41,074 bases of DNA from Blastocatellia bacterium (lineage in GTDB: Bacteria > Acidobacteriota > Blastocatellia > Chloracidobacteriales > Chloracidobacteriaceae), in the NCBI GenBank assembly GCA_019695185.1, contig JAIBAN010000073.1, positions 1 through 41,074 of the forward strand, read 5' to 3'. Below the pieces are notes generated by a model. The model did not search any database and was not told the DNA's origin. It worked only from the letters and a program-made list of their open reading frames with translations. Every line of letters begins with the position of its first letter. The first letter of the stretch is position 1. A program made the position numbers and the translations under genes. Of the stretch, positions 8,434 to 16,419 are shown in pieces.

Positions 8434-9293
8434 CATTTAATCACCGTTCCCACCCGGCCCCAGCGGCCACGGGTCAGGAAATCGTTGAGATTGGGTTTCA
8501 TGGGATTTTCCGCATCAACGGAAGCATAAACAAATAATGGTTTGCCAATGATATTTTCGCGGGGGACCGGTCCCCAAAAACGGCTGTCGAAACTGTTGTC
8601 CCGATTATCTCCCATGGCGAAGTAACAGCCTTCGGGAATCCGGAACGGTTTCCCGACCCCATAATTTTGGCCCCCTTCGGCAAAACTCAAGTCAAGGTCG
8701 GTGTGGGGTCGGTAAAAGACAGTGTAAAAGGCTCCGGGCGCAGTCTGGCTGGAAATTTTTTGCAGCTTGCCTTTATCCAGGCCGTCTTCCTCGGCAATGA
8801 CACGATTTTCAGGCAGTTCCTGATTGTTGATGAAAATCCGCTGGCCCCGGATTTCAATCGTTTCACCCGGCAGACCAATCACCCGTTTGACGTAATTGTC
8901 CTCCGGTTTCGGCGGGAATTTGAAAACAATAATATCGCCCCGTTTGATGGTCCGATGGGGGGTCCAGCCATTGAGCGGCAGTTTGATGGGGTTGGTGTCG
9001 GTGTGGGTAAGCGTTCCCACTTCCGTTCCGAAGACGTATTTGTTGACGAGCAAAAAATCCCCAATGAAAATCGTATTTTCCATCGAGCCGGTCGGCACAT
9101 TGACCGAACGGACCACAAAGGTAATGCCGAAAATGGCCATGATAATCGTGTAGAGAAACGATTCGGTCCATTCCCGCAAGGTTGATTTTTTGAACTCAGG
9201 TCCTTCCTGGCCTGAAGGGTTGGCTCCCGCCAATGTTTTCCCGTTGGTTTGGGATTTTGCTTTTTCCTGCACGTCTTCTTGCAACGCTGACAT
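8433..9293 (-). CDS. lepB: Signal peptidase I
   Basis: This is a membrane-bound serine protease that removes signal peptides from exported proteins. It has 286 residues. After a hydrophilic N-terminus of about 45 residues there is one membrane helix (about 46-62). Then come the catalytic motif PTGSMENT with Ser70, and the Lys136 dyad partner in NYVKRVIGLPGE. The GDNRDNSFDSRFWG box is near 239. A GAGGTAG ribosome binding site precedes the ATG. Known lepB genes process Sec substrates, and many secreted proteins are encoded nearby, but there is no sign of a special link. The single helix and the serine-lysine dyad are the normal bacterial form. Confidence 0.96.
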   Translation of the reverse strand: MSALQEDVQEKAKSQTNGKTLAGANPSGQEGPEFKKSTLREWTESFLYTIIMAIFGITFVVRSVNVPTGSMENTIFIGDFLLVNKYVFGTEVGTLTHTDTNPIKLPLNGWTPHRTIKRGDIIVFKFPPKPEDNYVKRVIGLPGETIEIRGQRIFINNQELPENRVIAEEDGLDKGKLQKISSQTAPGAFYTVFYRPHTDLDLSFAEGGQNYGVGKPFRIPEGCYFAMGDNRDNSFDSRFWGPVPRENIIGKPLFVYASVDAENPMKPNLNDFLTRGRWGRVGTVIK

Positions 9294-9434
9294 GAAACTA
9301 CCTCATTGTTGAGAGTTCCGCCTTCAGGCGGCGGTTTGGAGTACCGCCTTCAGGCGGCGGTTTTTTCTTTTTTCAAAGAAGCAACCTGAAGGTTGCCAAC
9401 CAAACGGCTGCCTGAAGGCGGTACTCCAAACTTC
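9294..9434. repeat. 26-bp palindromic repeat units, inverted pair
   Basis: Two direct copies of a 26-bp unit with the self-complementary core CCGCCTTCAGGCGG (9313-9338 and 9339-9364) face an inverted copy at 9401-9426. A related mini-palindrome, AACCTGAAGGTT, lies between them at about 9383-9394. Four perfect copies of the same unit occur at 34401-34504. A run of T follows the second copy, so it might also terminate transcription towards the plus strand. Confidence 0.92.
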
Positions 9435-10496
9435 TTACGACACATTAAACCGAATATGCATGATGTCGCCGTCCTGGACGATATACTCTTTTCCTTCCAG
9501 GCGGAGTTTCCCGGCCTCTTTGCATTTGGCTTCGGATTTATACTGCATAAAGTCTGGAAACGACACGACTTCTGCCCGGATAAAACCACGTTCCAGGTCG
9601 GAATGGATTTTCCCTGCCGCCTTTTGGGCTTTGGTGCCCCGTCTGATGGTCCAGGCCCGGCACTCGTCTTCGCCTGCCGTCAGGAAGCTGATGAGGTCAA
9701 GCATTCCATAAGCGGCCCGGATAAAACGGTCACGGGCGGCCTCTGAAATACCCAGGTCCTGGAGGAATTCGGCTTGTTCCTCCGGAGCCAGTTCGGCAAT
9801 GTCCATTTCCGCCGTTCCGCACATGGTGATGAGCGTGAGCTTGCGTTCAGCGGCAGCCTGCGCTACGGCGGGCGGGGCTCCTTGGGAAATATCGCCTTCT
9901 CCGACATTCAACAGCAGCAGCAACGGTTTTTGCGAAAGGAACCGGAAGCCGGACAGCAGTTGCTGGGCTTCGTCGTCAAAAGTGAGGTCCCGCAGGGGAC
10001 GTTCAGCTTCGAGTGCTTCCTTGCATTGCTCGAAAAGCTCTTTTTCACGGGGATTGGCCTTTTCTTTTTTCATCCGGGTGAGGCGGTTTTCAACCGAAAT
10101 AAGGTCGGTCAAAATCAGTTCGGAGTCAAAATTGGCAATCTCGCGCGAGGGGTCACATGCCTGACCCAGGGCCGGATTTTCAAACCCGCGAATGACATGC
10201 ACCAGGGCTTCGACTTCGCGCATGTTATTGACCAGTTTGCTGTCGAGTCCAGAGGATTGCCGTTCTTCGGTGGCTTCCGGTCCGGCTACGTCAACAAAAT
10301 TGATTTCGGCCAGGGTTTTCTTTTTGGGGTGAAAAATGTCGGCCAGGGCTTCGATGCGGGCATCGGGAACTTTGATAATTCCAATGTTGGCCTTGTCTTT
10401 TCCGCTGTAGCCGCCAACCTCGGCCCGGAGCCCGGTCAGCGTATTGAAAATAGTTGTTTTACCGGAGCCGGCAAAACCCACGATTCCAACTTTCAT
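9435..10496 (-). CDS. ychF: YchF-type ATPase (OLA1 family)
   Basis: This is a cytoplasmic P-loop NTPase of the Obg-related YchF group, which binds ribosomes and takes part in translation and stress responses. It has 353 residues, close to the usual 360. The P-loop GFAGSGKTT is at the N-terminus, the DVAGPEA switch region follows, and the G4 site reads LLNVGEGD in place of NKxD, as expected for the ATP-preferring YchF branch. The C-terminal TGS domain ends in DGDIMHIRFNV. It lies between lepB and a cytochrome c gene on the same strand; the roughly 95-nt gap to the cytochrome gene has no array. Confidence 0.95.
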   Translation of the reverse strand: MKVGIVGFAGSGKTTIFNTLTGLRAEVGGYSGKDKANIGIIKVPDARIEALADIFHPKKKTLAEINFVDVAGPEATEERQSSGLDSKLVNNMREVEALVHVIRGFENPALGQACDPSREIANFDSELILTDLISVENRLTRMKKEKANPREKELFEQCKEALEAERPLRDLTFDDEAQQLLSGFRFLSQKPLLLLLNVGEGDISQGAPPAVAQAAAERKLTLITMCGTAEMDIAELAPEEQAEFLQDLGISEAARDRFIRAAYGMLDLISFLTAGEDECRAWTIRRGTKAQKAAGKIHSDLERGFIRAEVVSFPDFMQYKSEAKCKEAGKLRLEGKEYIVQDGDIMHIRFNVS

Positions 10497-10591
10497 GATG
10501 ATTTCAAATCTCTTGTTTCTGGTTGTTCAGAAGTGCGAGGGGGCAAGCCGCGAACTTGACACTGCCTGCCACCGCTCAACCTGCTGCTGTG

Positions 10592-11116
10592 CTAATTTTG
10601 GGGAACCGTTTGTCCGGGAGCCGGTTTTTTGAGGGAGCCATCCGGTTGCCGCCCAACTTTGGTATCAGGTTTCTTGGCATCTCCGCCTGCCGGGGCTGCC
10701 GCACCGCCACCTTTACCCAAATTCCGGACATAGGCCAGAAGTTCCGGAACGTCCGCTTCCGGGCCAACATACTTGGGCATGTTAGTGCCTTTTCCGTTTT
10801 TGATGCTCTTGGTCAGCTCTTCGTCCTTTTCCTTCTTTTGCCAATCAGCATTGGTGAAGTCAGGAATGCCAGGGAAGGTTACCTGCGGTTTGCCTTCCAG
10901 GCCGTGGCAACTGGCGCAATTTCCGTTATAGAGGTTTTTGACGCGGGTGGCCGGGTCTTCCTTGGTGGCTTCGGAAATCGGGGTCACCGGTTTCGGCGTG
11001 TTTGGTTGGGCTGGCTGCGAATTGTTGGCCACTGGTGTGGGTTCGTTGGAACAGGCAGACAGTCCGCCAGCCAGAACCAGCACTGCTGCCAGGGTCAATG
11101 TTTTGATGTTACGCAT
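10592..11116 (-). CDS. c-type cytochrome lipoprotein
   Basis: This is a monohaem class I cytochrome c exported as a lipoprotein. The 174-residue precursor has a signal peptide ending in the lipobox LSAC (Cys22), then a Pro/Thr/Asn-rich linker of about 30 residues. The haem site CASCH is at 67-71, and Met113 in GTNMPKYVG is the likely sixth ligand. The C-terminal region is rich in Gly, Ala, Lys and Pro. It probably works as a periplasmic electron carrier, but no oxidase or reductase gene is near, so the partner is unknown. AAGGA lies at normal spacing before the ATG. Confidence 0.92.
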   Translation of the reverse strand: MRNIKTLTLAAVLVLAGGLSACSNEPTPVANNSQPAQPNTPKPVTPISEATKEDPATRVKNLYNGNCASCHGLEGKPQVTFPGIPDFTNADWQKKEKDEELTKSIKNGKGTNMPKYVGPEADVPELLAYVRNLGKGGGAAAPAGGDAKKPDTKVGRQPDGSLKKPAPGQTVPQN

Positions 11117-11133
11117 AGGTATTCCTTTTCAAG

Positions 11134-11255
11134 GTCTTGGGAGTCTTGGGAGTCTTGAGAGTCTTGGGGGGTCTAAAGAAGTAAACAGTGACAGTTTTTT
11201 TCTTGTCACTTGGCTTTGACTCCCAAGACTCCCAAGACTCCCAAGACTCCCAAAA
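11134..11255. repeat. Second inverted pair of GTCTTGGGA arrays
   Basis: The left arm (11134-11172) has four imperfect copies of GTCTTGGGA and the right arm (11219-11255) four copies of TCCCAAGAC. The segment before the right arm, CTTGGCTTTGACTCCC, matches that at 8386-8401, so the two loci share more than the unit. It lies between cytochrome c and glyS, both on the minus strand. Confidence 0.95.
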
Positions 11256-11262
11256 CTGGCTT

Positions 11263-12681
11263 TTAAGACAGTTTCTCCAAAAAGTACGCCTTCAACCCTT
11301 CAATCGGAAGGCGGATTTGTTCCCAGGTATCACGGTCGCGCACGGTTACGGTGTCTTTCCCGGATGCGTCGCCGTCTTTGCCTTCGCCCAGCGTATCGTA
11401 ATCCACCGTCACACAGTACGGCGTTCCGATTTCATCCTGCCGGGCATACAGCCTGCCAATCGCGCCTGTGTCGTCATAGACGGCGCGAATACCGCTCTTT
11501 TGCAAATCCTGTTTGATTTTGTGAGCCACTTCGACAATCGCCGGTTTGTTGCGGGCCAAGGGCATGACCGCCACTTTGATGGGAGCCAAATGCGGATGGA
11601 GCCGCAACACCACGCGGGCGTCGCCGTCTTTACCGAGCTTTTCGCTGTAGGCATCCATCAGGAAGGCCAGGGTGGCCCGGTCGGCTCCGGCGGAAGGCTC
11701 AATCACATACGGCACATACCGTTCCTTGGCTTCCTGGTCAAAGTAGGTCAGCCGTTCGGTGGCATGTTCGTTGACGTATTCAACCCCATTATGCTCGGAT
11801 TTGCCTTTGGAGTGCATTTTGAGGTCGAAATCCGTGCGGTTGGCGATGCCTTCCAGTTCGTCCCACTGCTTTTCCTCGTCTTCGCGCTCGGGGAAGAAAC
11901 GGTACTGCAAATCGGTGCAGGCTTTGGCGTAATGGGCCAGTTCATCTGACTGCTGCACGTAATGGCGAATGTTTTCCGCCCGCATGCCCAGACTCAGATA
12001 CCAGTTATAACGGGATTCAATCCATTGTTTATGCCAGTCGTCGTCCGTTCCCGGCTTGCAGAAGAACTCGATTTCCATCTGTTCAAATTCGCGGGTGCGG
12101 AAGGTAAAGTTGCCTGGCACGATTTCATTCCGAAAGGCTTTTCCAACCTGGGCAATCCCAAACGGAATTTTCCGCCAGCGGGTGTTCACCACGTTCTGAA
12201 AGTTGACAAACATGCTCTGGGCCGTTTCGGGGCGCAGGTAAGCCAACGCGGCGTCTTCTTCGACGGGGCCGACGTTGGTTTTGAACATGAGGTTGAAGGC
12301 ACGCGGTTCAGTCAGATTGGCGCTGCATCCGGCCACTTTCCGGTTTTTGTGTTTGGGGCAGTCAATTTCTCCGGTTTTATCGGCGCGAAACCGGCCTTTG
12401 CATTCGCGGCAGTCCACCAACGGGTCGCTAAAGGTGGCTTCGTGGCCGGAATATTTCCAGACCAGACGATTCATGAGGATGGCTCCGTCGAGTCCTTCCA
12501 TATCGTCGCGGTCATACACATTGGCGCGCCACCAGGCACGTTTGACATTGTTTTTGAGTTCGACGCCGAGTGGGCCGTAATCCCAAGTGGAGCCCAGACC
12601 GCCGTAAACTTCGCTTGAAGGAAACACAAAACCGCGCCGCTTTGAGAGCGACACGATTTTCGCCATATCAACAGTTGACAT
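11263..12681 (-). CDS. glyQS: Glycyl-tRNA synthetase (dimeric type)
   Basis: This is a class II aminoacyl-tRNA synthetase that charges tRNA-Gly. It has 472 residues from the chosen start. GSTWDYGPLGVELKNN is near the N-terminus. Paired cysteines CRECKGRF and CPKHKNRK form a zinc-binding-like insertion. Motif 2 is visible as RNEIVPG...RTREFEQME, motif 3 as PSAGADRA, and an anticodon-binding domain closes the protein. This is the single-chain alpha2 form, not the GlyQ/GlyS alpha-beta form. The frame opens at 12738, but the ATG at 12681 has AGAGGT just upstream and gives the family N-terminus; the ATG five codons later is also possible. No T-box leader was seen upstream. Confidence 0.95.
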   Translation of the reverse strand: MSTVDMAKIVSLSKRRGFVFPSSEVYGGLGSTWDYGPLGVELKNNVKRAWWRANVYDRDDMEGLDGAILMNRLVWKYSGHEATFSDPLVDCRECKGRFRADKTGEIDCPKHKNRKVAGCSANLTEPRAFNLMFKTNVGPVEEDAALAYLRPETAQSMFVNFQNVVNTRWRKIPFGIAQVGKAFRNEIVPGNFTFRTREFEQMEIEFFCKPGTDDDWHKQWIESRYNWYLSLGMRAENIRHYVQQSDELAHYAKACTDLQYRFFPEREDEEKQWDELEGIANRTDFDLKMHSKGKSEHNGVEYVNEHATERLTYFDQEAKERYVPYVIEPSAGADRATLAFLMDAYSEKLGKDGDARVVLRLHPHLAPIKVAVMPLARNKPAIVEVAHKIKQDLQKSGIRAVYDDTGAIGRLYARQDEIGTPYCVTVDYDTLGEGKDGDASGKDTVTVRDRDTWEQIRLPIEGLKAYFLEKLS

Positions 12682-12943
12682 AATGACCTCTGCCAGAGTA
12701 GCTATTTTCAGCCGCCAAAAGAGATGAATGAGTCGCAAATGCGGGCTGAATTTCGAAACCGCGCATTATACACAAGCACCTGTAAGCTGTCGCCCAAATT
12801 TTCAGTTTTGAATTTTGAGTTGTTCGTTTTGAGTTTTCCCGGCCCGCCCGTTGTTTTTGGCACTCGGACGCCCCAAGGTGGTGCCGGAATCGGACGACTT
12901 CCTCAACTCTTAACTCAAAACGCAAAACTCAAAACGAACACCT
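12682..12943. repeat. Divergent intergenic region with TTTTGAG/CTCAAAA arrays
   Basis: This region separates the divergent glyS and zinc-ribbon genes, so promoters for both must lie here; I could not pick convincing boxes. The left arm (about 12804-12837) has degenerate copies of TTTTGAGTT, and the right arm (about 12903-12940) has CTCAAAACG copies. The right arm ends three bases before the next start codon. Because this pair lies between divergent promoters, it cannot be explained as a transcription terminator. Confidence 0.8.
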
Positions 12944-13933
12944 ATGCCCTATCAACCATGTCGTGACTGCGGATTCCAGGTTCTGGTGCAACCCACAACG
13001 TTTTGCCCGAATTGCGGAATTTATGAACCCTTTATTCCCAAGGAAGTGGTGGAAAAAATCGACGCTTTTACCGACCCGCAAGGCTGCGTCCTGCTGGCTT
13101 CGATGGGAGTGGGGGCTTTGGCTGGCGCATATTGGGGCGCGGTTTGGTGGGGTGGCTGGGGTGCAGTCGGATTGATTTTGGGTATGCCCATCATCTGTTT
13201 CCTGATGTTTGCCATTGGGTTTGGGCTTTGGAACGACCGCAAAAAAGTCCCGTTTGAGCAAAAGGCTCCTGAATTTCTTAAAAAAGACGAAGAACTGATC
13301 ACCCAGCGGTTACAGGAACTGGAGGAACAGGAAAAGGGGATTGCCACGGCCCGCACCCAAATTGAACAGGAAACAGCAACTTCGGGATGGACGGAGGTTG
13401 CGGCGGCTTTGGAAGAGGCGGCGGAAGCGATTCCGGAAAAACGCCAGCAATATAAGGTCAAGCTGTGGGCCATTGCCCTGGTCCGCTGGCATAACACCCT
13501 CGAACCGCTCCGCGCGGATTGGGATACGATGACCGTTCCGGAATGCAATCGCCGGATAGAAGCGGCCCGCACGGCCCGCACCAAAGGTGAAGCCTTGCTC
13601 CGGGAATGGGAAGCCCAAACTGAGATGCTGGAGGTTTCCGAGGCCCAGATGACCCTGGCCCGGTTGCGCGATACGGTGACGGCCTGCAACCAGTTGCTTC
13701 AGGCATTGGTGGCCAAACAGGCAATTTTGGCTTTGAAGGAAGGTGACGGCAACCTTCGGCTCAGTGTCGGTTCCTTGCCGGAAAGCATTCTCCCTGATGC
13801 AATTGACCTGTTTAATGCCAGGGTGGCCATCAACGAGTTTTCCATGACGCTCAAGGAGCTTGAAAGCGAACATGCCAAAAACACTCCGCCGGGCCGACCC
13901 GAAGGAACCAAAAAGAAAATGAAAGGGAACTGA
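12944..13933 (+). CDS. Zinc-ribbon membrane protein with helical C-terminus (paralogue 1)
   Basis: Function not recognised. The 329-residue protein starts with a CxxC-x11-CxxC zinc ribbon (Cys6, Cys9, Cys21, Cys24). Two predicted membrane helices follow (about 48-68 and 73-96), rich in Gly and Trp. The rest is a long, charged, helical region (about 110-315), probably coiled coil and cytoplasmic if the ribbon is cytoplasmic too. The next gene is a clear paralogue: both share the ribbon, the helix pair, a QYKVKLWAI-LVRW block with LEPLR, and a C-terminal block PDAIDLFNARVAINEFSMTLKELE. The start follows CTCAAAACGAACACCT directly and no Shine-Dalgarno is visible. The two genes probably form one transcript. 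Confidence 0.8.
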   Translation: MPYQPCRDCGFQVLVQPTTFCPNCGIYEPFIPKEVVEKIDAFTDPQGCVLLASMGVGALAGAYWGAVWWGGWGAVGLILGMPIICFLMFAIGFGLWNDRKKVPFEQKAPEFLKKDEELITQRLQELEEQEKGIATARTQIEQETATSGWTEVAAALEEAAEAIPEKRQQYKVKLWAIALVRWHNTLEPLRADWDTMTVPECNRRIEAARTARTKGEALLREWEAQTEMLEVSEAQMTLARLRDTVTACNQLLQALVAKQAILALKEGDGNLRLSVGSLPESILPDAIDLFNARVAINEFSMTLKELESEHAKNTPPGRPEGTKKKMKGN

Positions 13934-13961
13934 GGCGTGCTTCGGCGGTTCACCACTGTTC

Positions 13962-14909
13962 ATGTATAAACCCTGTCGCCAATGTCAGTTCTGGGTTCCC
14001 GTACAGACTGAAACCACCTGTGCCAATTGCGGGATTCTGGAGCCCTACCTGTCTTACGAGGCAGCTTTTGGGGTGGACGAATCCTCCGGTTGGCGCGGAT
14101 GGGTGATTGGTTTCATGGCTCTTGTGGGGGCTGGTACGGGTGGGTATCTGGGCTGGCAGGACGGCCTTCTTTCCGCGTTTTTCTTTGGTTGTGCCGCAAG
14201 CGGAGCGGCAGCGCTTGGGACCACTCTGGTGTTTGCCTACTTCAGGTCTGTACGGGAAGGGCGTTATGCCAATCCGGGTGCAACCTGTCTGAAACAGGAT
14301 GAGGCTTTGATTTTGAAAAAGCTGGGGGAATTGGACCCCCAGTCGCCTGCTTCCACCAATAAATCCCGCCGTCGGAAAGGAAAACCTGAACCCTCAGGCC
14401 CGGAGCCGGTTCCATCTGCAATGGCAGCGGAGCAGGTGCATCTTCGCCACCAGTATCAGGTGAAGTTATGGGCAATCGAACTGGTCCGCTGGTCGAACCT
14501 GCTGGAACCCTTGCGGGACGAATGGAATATGGCAGACCCGCCGGAATGCAGGCGGCGGATTGAAACCGTTCAGACGGCCCGCAAAGCCGGAGCTGCTTTG
14601 GTGGCGAAATGGGAACAGGAAACGGAATTGCTGACGCAAGGCGAAGGGCACATCGTGCTCGACCACTTGCAGCGGGCGCTCGCGGCGGCAGCCCAACTTC
14701 AACAGGCTTTGGTTGCGCGGCATGCCCTGCTGGTCACGCAGGCTGATACCAGTCTGAAACTGGGGAAAACCCCGCTACCTGAAGACATCCTGCCGGACGC
14801 GGTTGATTTGTTTAATGCCAGAGTGGCTGTCAACGAGTTTTCGCTGACACTCAAGGAATTGGAAACGGAGCTTGCGCGGCGGCAGAGTCAAGAAAACCGC
14901 TTGGGATGA
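13962..14909 (+). CDS. Zinc-ribbon membrane protein with helical C-terminus (paralogue 2)
   Basis: Function not recognised. It is a tandem paralogue of the gene 28 nt upstream. The 315 residues show the zinc ribbon (Cys5, Cys8, Cys20, Cys23), two membrane helices (about 45-64 and 70-94), and then a charged helical region with a Lys/Arg-rich linker KSRRRKGKPEPSG. The best conserved blocks with paralogue 1 are QYQVKLWAIELVRW, PPECRRRIET and the C-terminal PDAVDLFNARVAVNEFSLTLKELE. The conservation of the C-terminus suggests a shared interaction surface and perhaps a heteromer. The stop codon overlaps the loop and 3' arm of a strong terminator hairpin. Confidence 0.8.
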   Translation: MYKPCRQCQFWVPVQTETTCANCGILEPYLSYEAAFGVDESSGWRGWVIGFMALVGAGTGGYLGWQDGLLSAFFFGCAASGAAALGTTLVFAYFRSVREGRYANPGATCLKQDEALILKKLGELDPQSPASTNKSRRRKGKPEPSGPEPVPSAMAAEQVHLRHQYQVKLWAIELVRWSNLLEPLRDEWNMADPPECRRRIETVQTARKAGAALVAKWEQETELLTQGEGHIVLDHLQRALAAAAQLQQALVARHALLVTQADTSLKLGKTPLPEDILPDAVDLFNARVAVNEFSLTLKELETELARRQSQENRLG

Positions 14910-14922
14910 GCGGTTTTCTTGA
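14888..14922 (+). terminator. Terminator hairpin overlapping the stop codon
   Basis: A perfect 14-bp stem TCAAGAAAACCGCT/AGCGGTTTTCTTGA encloses a 7-nt loop. The 5' arm lies within the last codons of the upstream gene and its TGA spans the loop and stem. The 3' arm holds TTTTCTT, so the T tract is part of the stem. Confidence 0.75.
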
Positions 14923-14970
14923 TTGGAAGCTGGATTTGAGATTTAGAGGATGTTTGGAAATTCAGTAAAT

Positions 14971-15069
14971 GTGGCGCGATTTGTTTCATCGCGCTCGGAA
15001 AGAATCACGTTGATTCTCCAAATTGAGCGGAAGAGAAGGGCAGGAGCGCGATGAAACAAATCGCGCCAC
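14971..15069. repeat. 26-bp inverted repeat with hairpin-forming arms
   Basis: The arm at 14971-14996 and its exact inverted complement at 15044-15069 are separated by 47 nt. Each arm also contains its own small palindrome, GCGCGAT...ATCGCGC, with a loop TTGTTTC, so two folds are possible: two small hairpins or one long one. It lies between the convergent zinc-ribbon operon and galU. No coding potential was seen. Confidence 0.9.
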
Positions 15070-15087
15070 AATTCCCAACCCCGTTCC

Positions 15088-15954
15088 TTACAGGTTGAGC
15101 GCTTTCAAATACTCGCGGAATTCGGGTCCCAGGTCTGGCCGTTTGAGCGCAAATTCGACCGTGGCAATCAAAAATCCAAGTTTGTCTCCTGCATCATGGC
15201 GAATCCCTTCAAACTCGTAGGCGTACATGGCTTGTTCCTTGAGCAGGACGCGCATGGCATCGGTTAATTGAATTTCACCGCCCGCCCCGCGTTTGGTGGT
15301 TTCCAGAATCCGGAAAATTTCAGGGGTTAAAATATAGCGGCCAATGATGGCCAGATTGGAAGGAGCATCCTCGAATTTGGGTTTTTCCACCATGTCGCGG
15401 ATTTTGTAGGTGCGTTCCTCAATCGGGTCCACGGCCAGCACGCCGAACCGGGAAATGGCCGGTCCTTCAATCCGGGTGGTGGAAATGACCGAGCGGCCAA
15501 AGCGCTCATACACATCCATCATGCCGCGCAACGTCGGTTTGGTTGAGTCAATAATGTCGTCGCCCAAAATCACGGCAAAAGGTTCGTCTCCCACCAGGTC
15601 CTTGGCACATAAAACCGCATGGCCGAGGCCCAATGCCTCTTTTTGCCGGACGTAGGAAATATTCACCATGTCGGAAATGCGGCGCATTTCCTCCAGTTCA
15701 CGGGTCTTGTTGCGTTCGCGTAACAGTTGCTCCAGTTCGAAGGATACGTCGAAATGGTCTTCGATGGCATTTTTGCCACGTCCGGTAATGATAATGACCT
15801 GCTCGATTCCACTATTGATGGCTTCTTCGACGCCATACTGAATCAGAGGCTTGTCCACCAGCGGGAGCATTTCTTTAGGTTGGGCTTTGGTGGCCGGCAG
15901 GAATCGCGTTCCCAGACCGGCGGCGGGGAAAATCGCTTTCCGGATTTTTTTCAT
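15088..15954 (-). CDS. galU: UTP-glucose-1-phosphate uridylyltransferase
   Basis: It makes UDP-glucose from UTP and glucose-1-phosphate in the cytoplasm, for polysaccharide and glycolipid synthesis. It has 288 residues, the normal size. The nucleotide-binding N-terminus reads AAGLGTRFLPATKAQPKEML, followed by KPLIQYGVEEA, and later blocks GLGHAVLCAKD, FAVILGDD and GEIQLTDA all fit GalU. The open frame extends 97 codons further upstream, but those residues have no family similarity; the ATG at 15954 follows AAAGGTC. UDP-glucose is a precursor of UDP-glucuronate, which is the substrate of the decarboxylase encoded at 35.5 kb, a possible but distant functional link. Confidence 0.95.
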   Translation of the reverse strand: MKKIRKAIFPAAGLGTRFLPATKAQPKEMLPLVDKPLIQYGVEEAINSGIEQVIIITGRGKNAIEDHFDVSFELEQLLRERNKTRELEEMRRISDMVNISYVRQKEALGLGHAVLCAKDLVGDEPFAVILGDDIIDSTKPTLRGMMDVYERFGRSVISTTRIEGPAISRFGVLAVDPIEERTYKIRDMVEKPKFEDAPSNLAIIGRYILTPEIFRILETTKRGAGGEIQLTDAMRVLLKEQAMYAYEFEGIRHDAGDKLGFLIATVEFALKRPDLGPEFREYLKALNL

Positions 15955-16419
15955 GGAGTTTGACCTTTGGTTTCTGGATTGAATCACTGCGGACAGGGAG
16001 CTTGAGGCTAACAAAAGTGGTGAAAAACAGCAATCCGCTTTACTCACAAACAGTTTGACGCGGATTTTGAGCAGTGCGTCATAAAGGATTTTTCGATTTC
16101 GGAACGCATGACGCAATTCAGGAAGATAAAATTGACCGAAAGAACTCCGGGCGGTATAGTGCAGCCGACTCGCGTCAAATATTGTCCTAAAGTCCTTTCT
16201 TGAACGCATCGGCTCGGAAACGCAAAGGCGGCTGGCAAAGCCCACAAACCTTTGCGTTCTTGTGTCAATGCGTCTTTTTTTGTAGGACTGAGGACTGAGG
16301 ACTGAGGAAAACCTTTTTCAAGTGATTTTTAACTATTCCTTCCCAATCTGTGGAGTAGCTCAGTTCTGACTTGTCCTCAATCCTCAGTCCTCAGTCCTCA
16401 GTCCTGGTTTGTGTTCTGT
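15955..16419. repeat. 465-nt gene-free region with inverted GGACTGA arrays
   Basis: No gene is supported here. The left arm GGACTGA x3 (16284-16308) and the right arm TCAGTCC x4 (about 16374-16405) are separated by about 65 nt. A 10-bp inverted repeat, AACGCAAAGG/CCTTTGCGTT, lies at 16219-16258 and a T7 run follows at 16274-16281. The promoter of galU must also lie in this region, but I could not place it. Confidence 0.85.

Noticed and set aside
9294..9434. Insertion sequence remnant
   Set aside because: No transposase fragment or target duplication is visible; only palindromic units are present.
12682..12943. T-box leader for glycyl-tRNA synthetase
   Set aside because: No T-box sequence or antiterminator was found, and the region is filled by short arrays.
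15955..16245. N-terminal extension of galU
   Set aside because: GalU proteins begin at the MKKIRKAIFPAAG position and the ATG there has a ribosome binding site.
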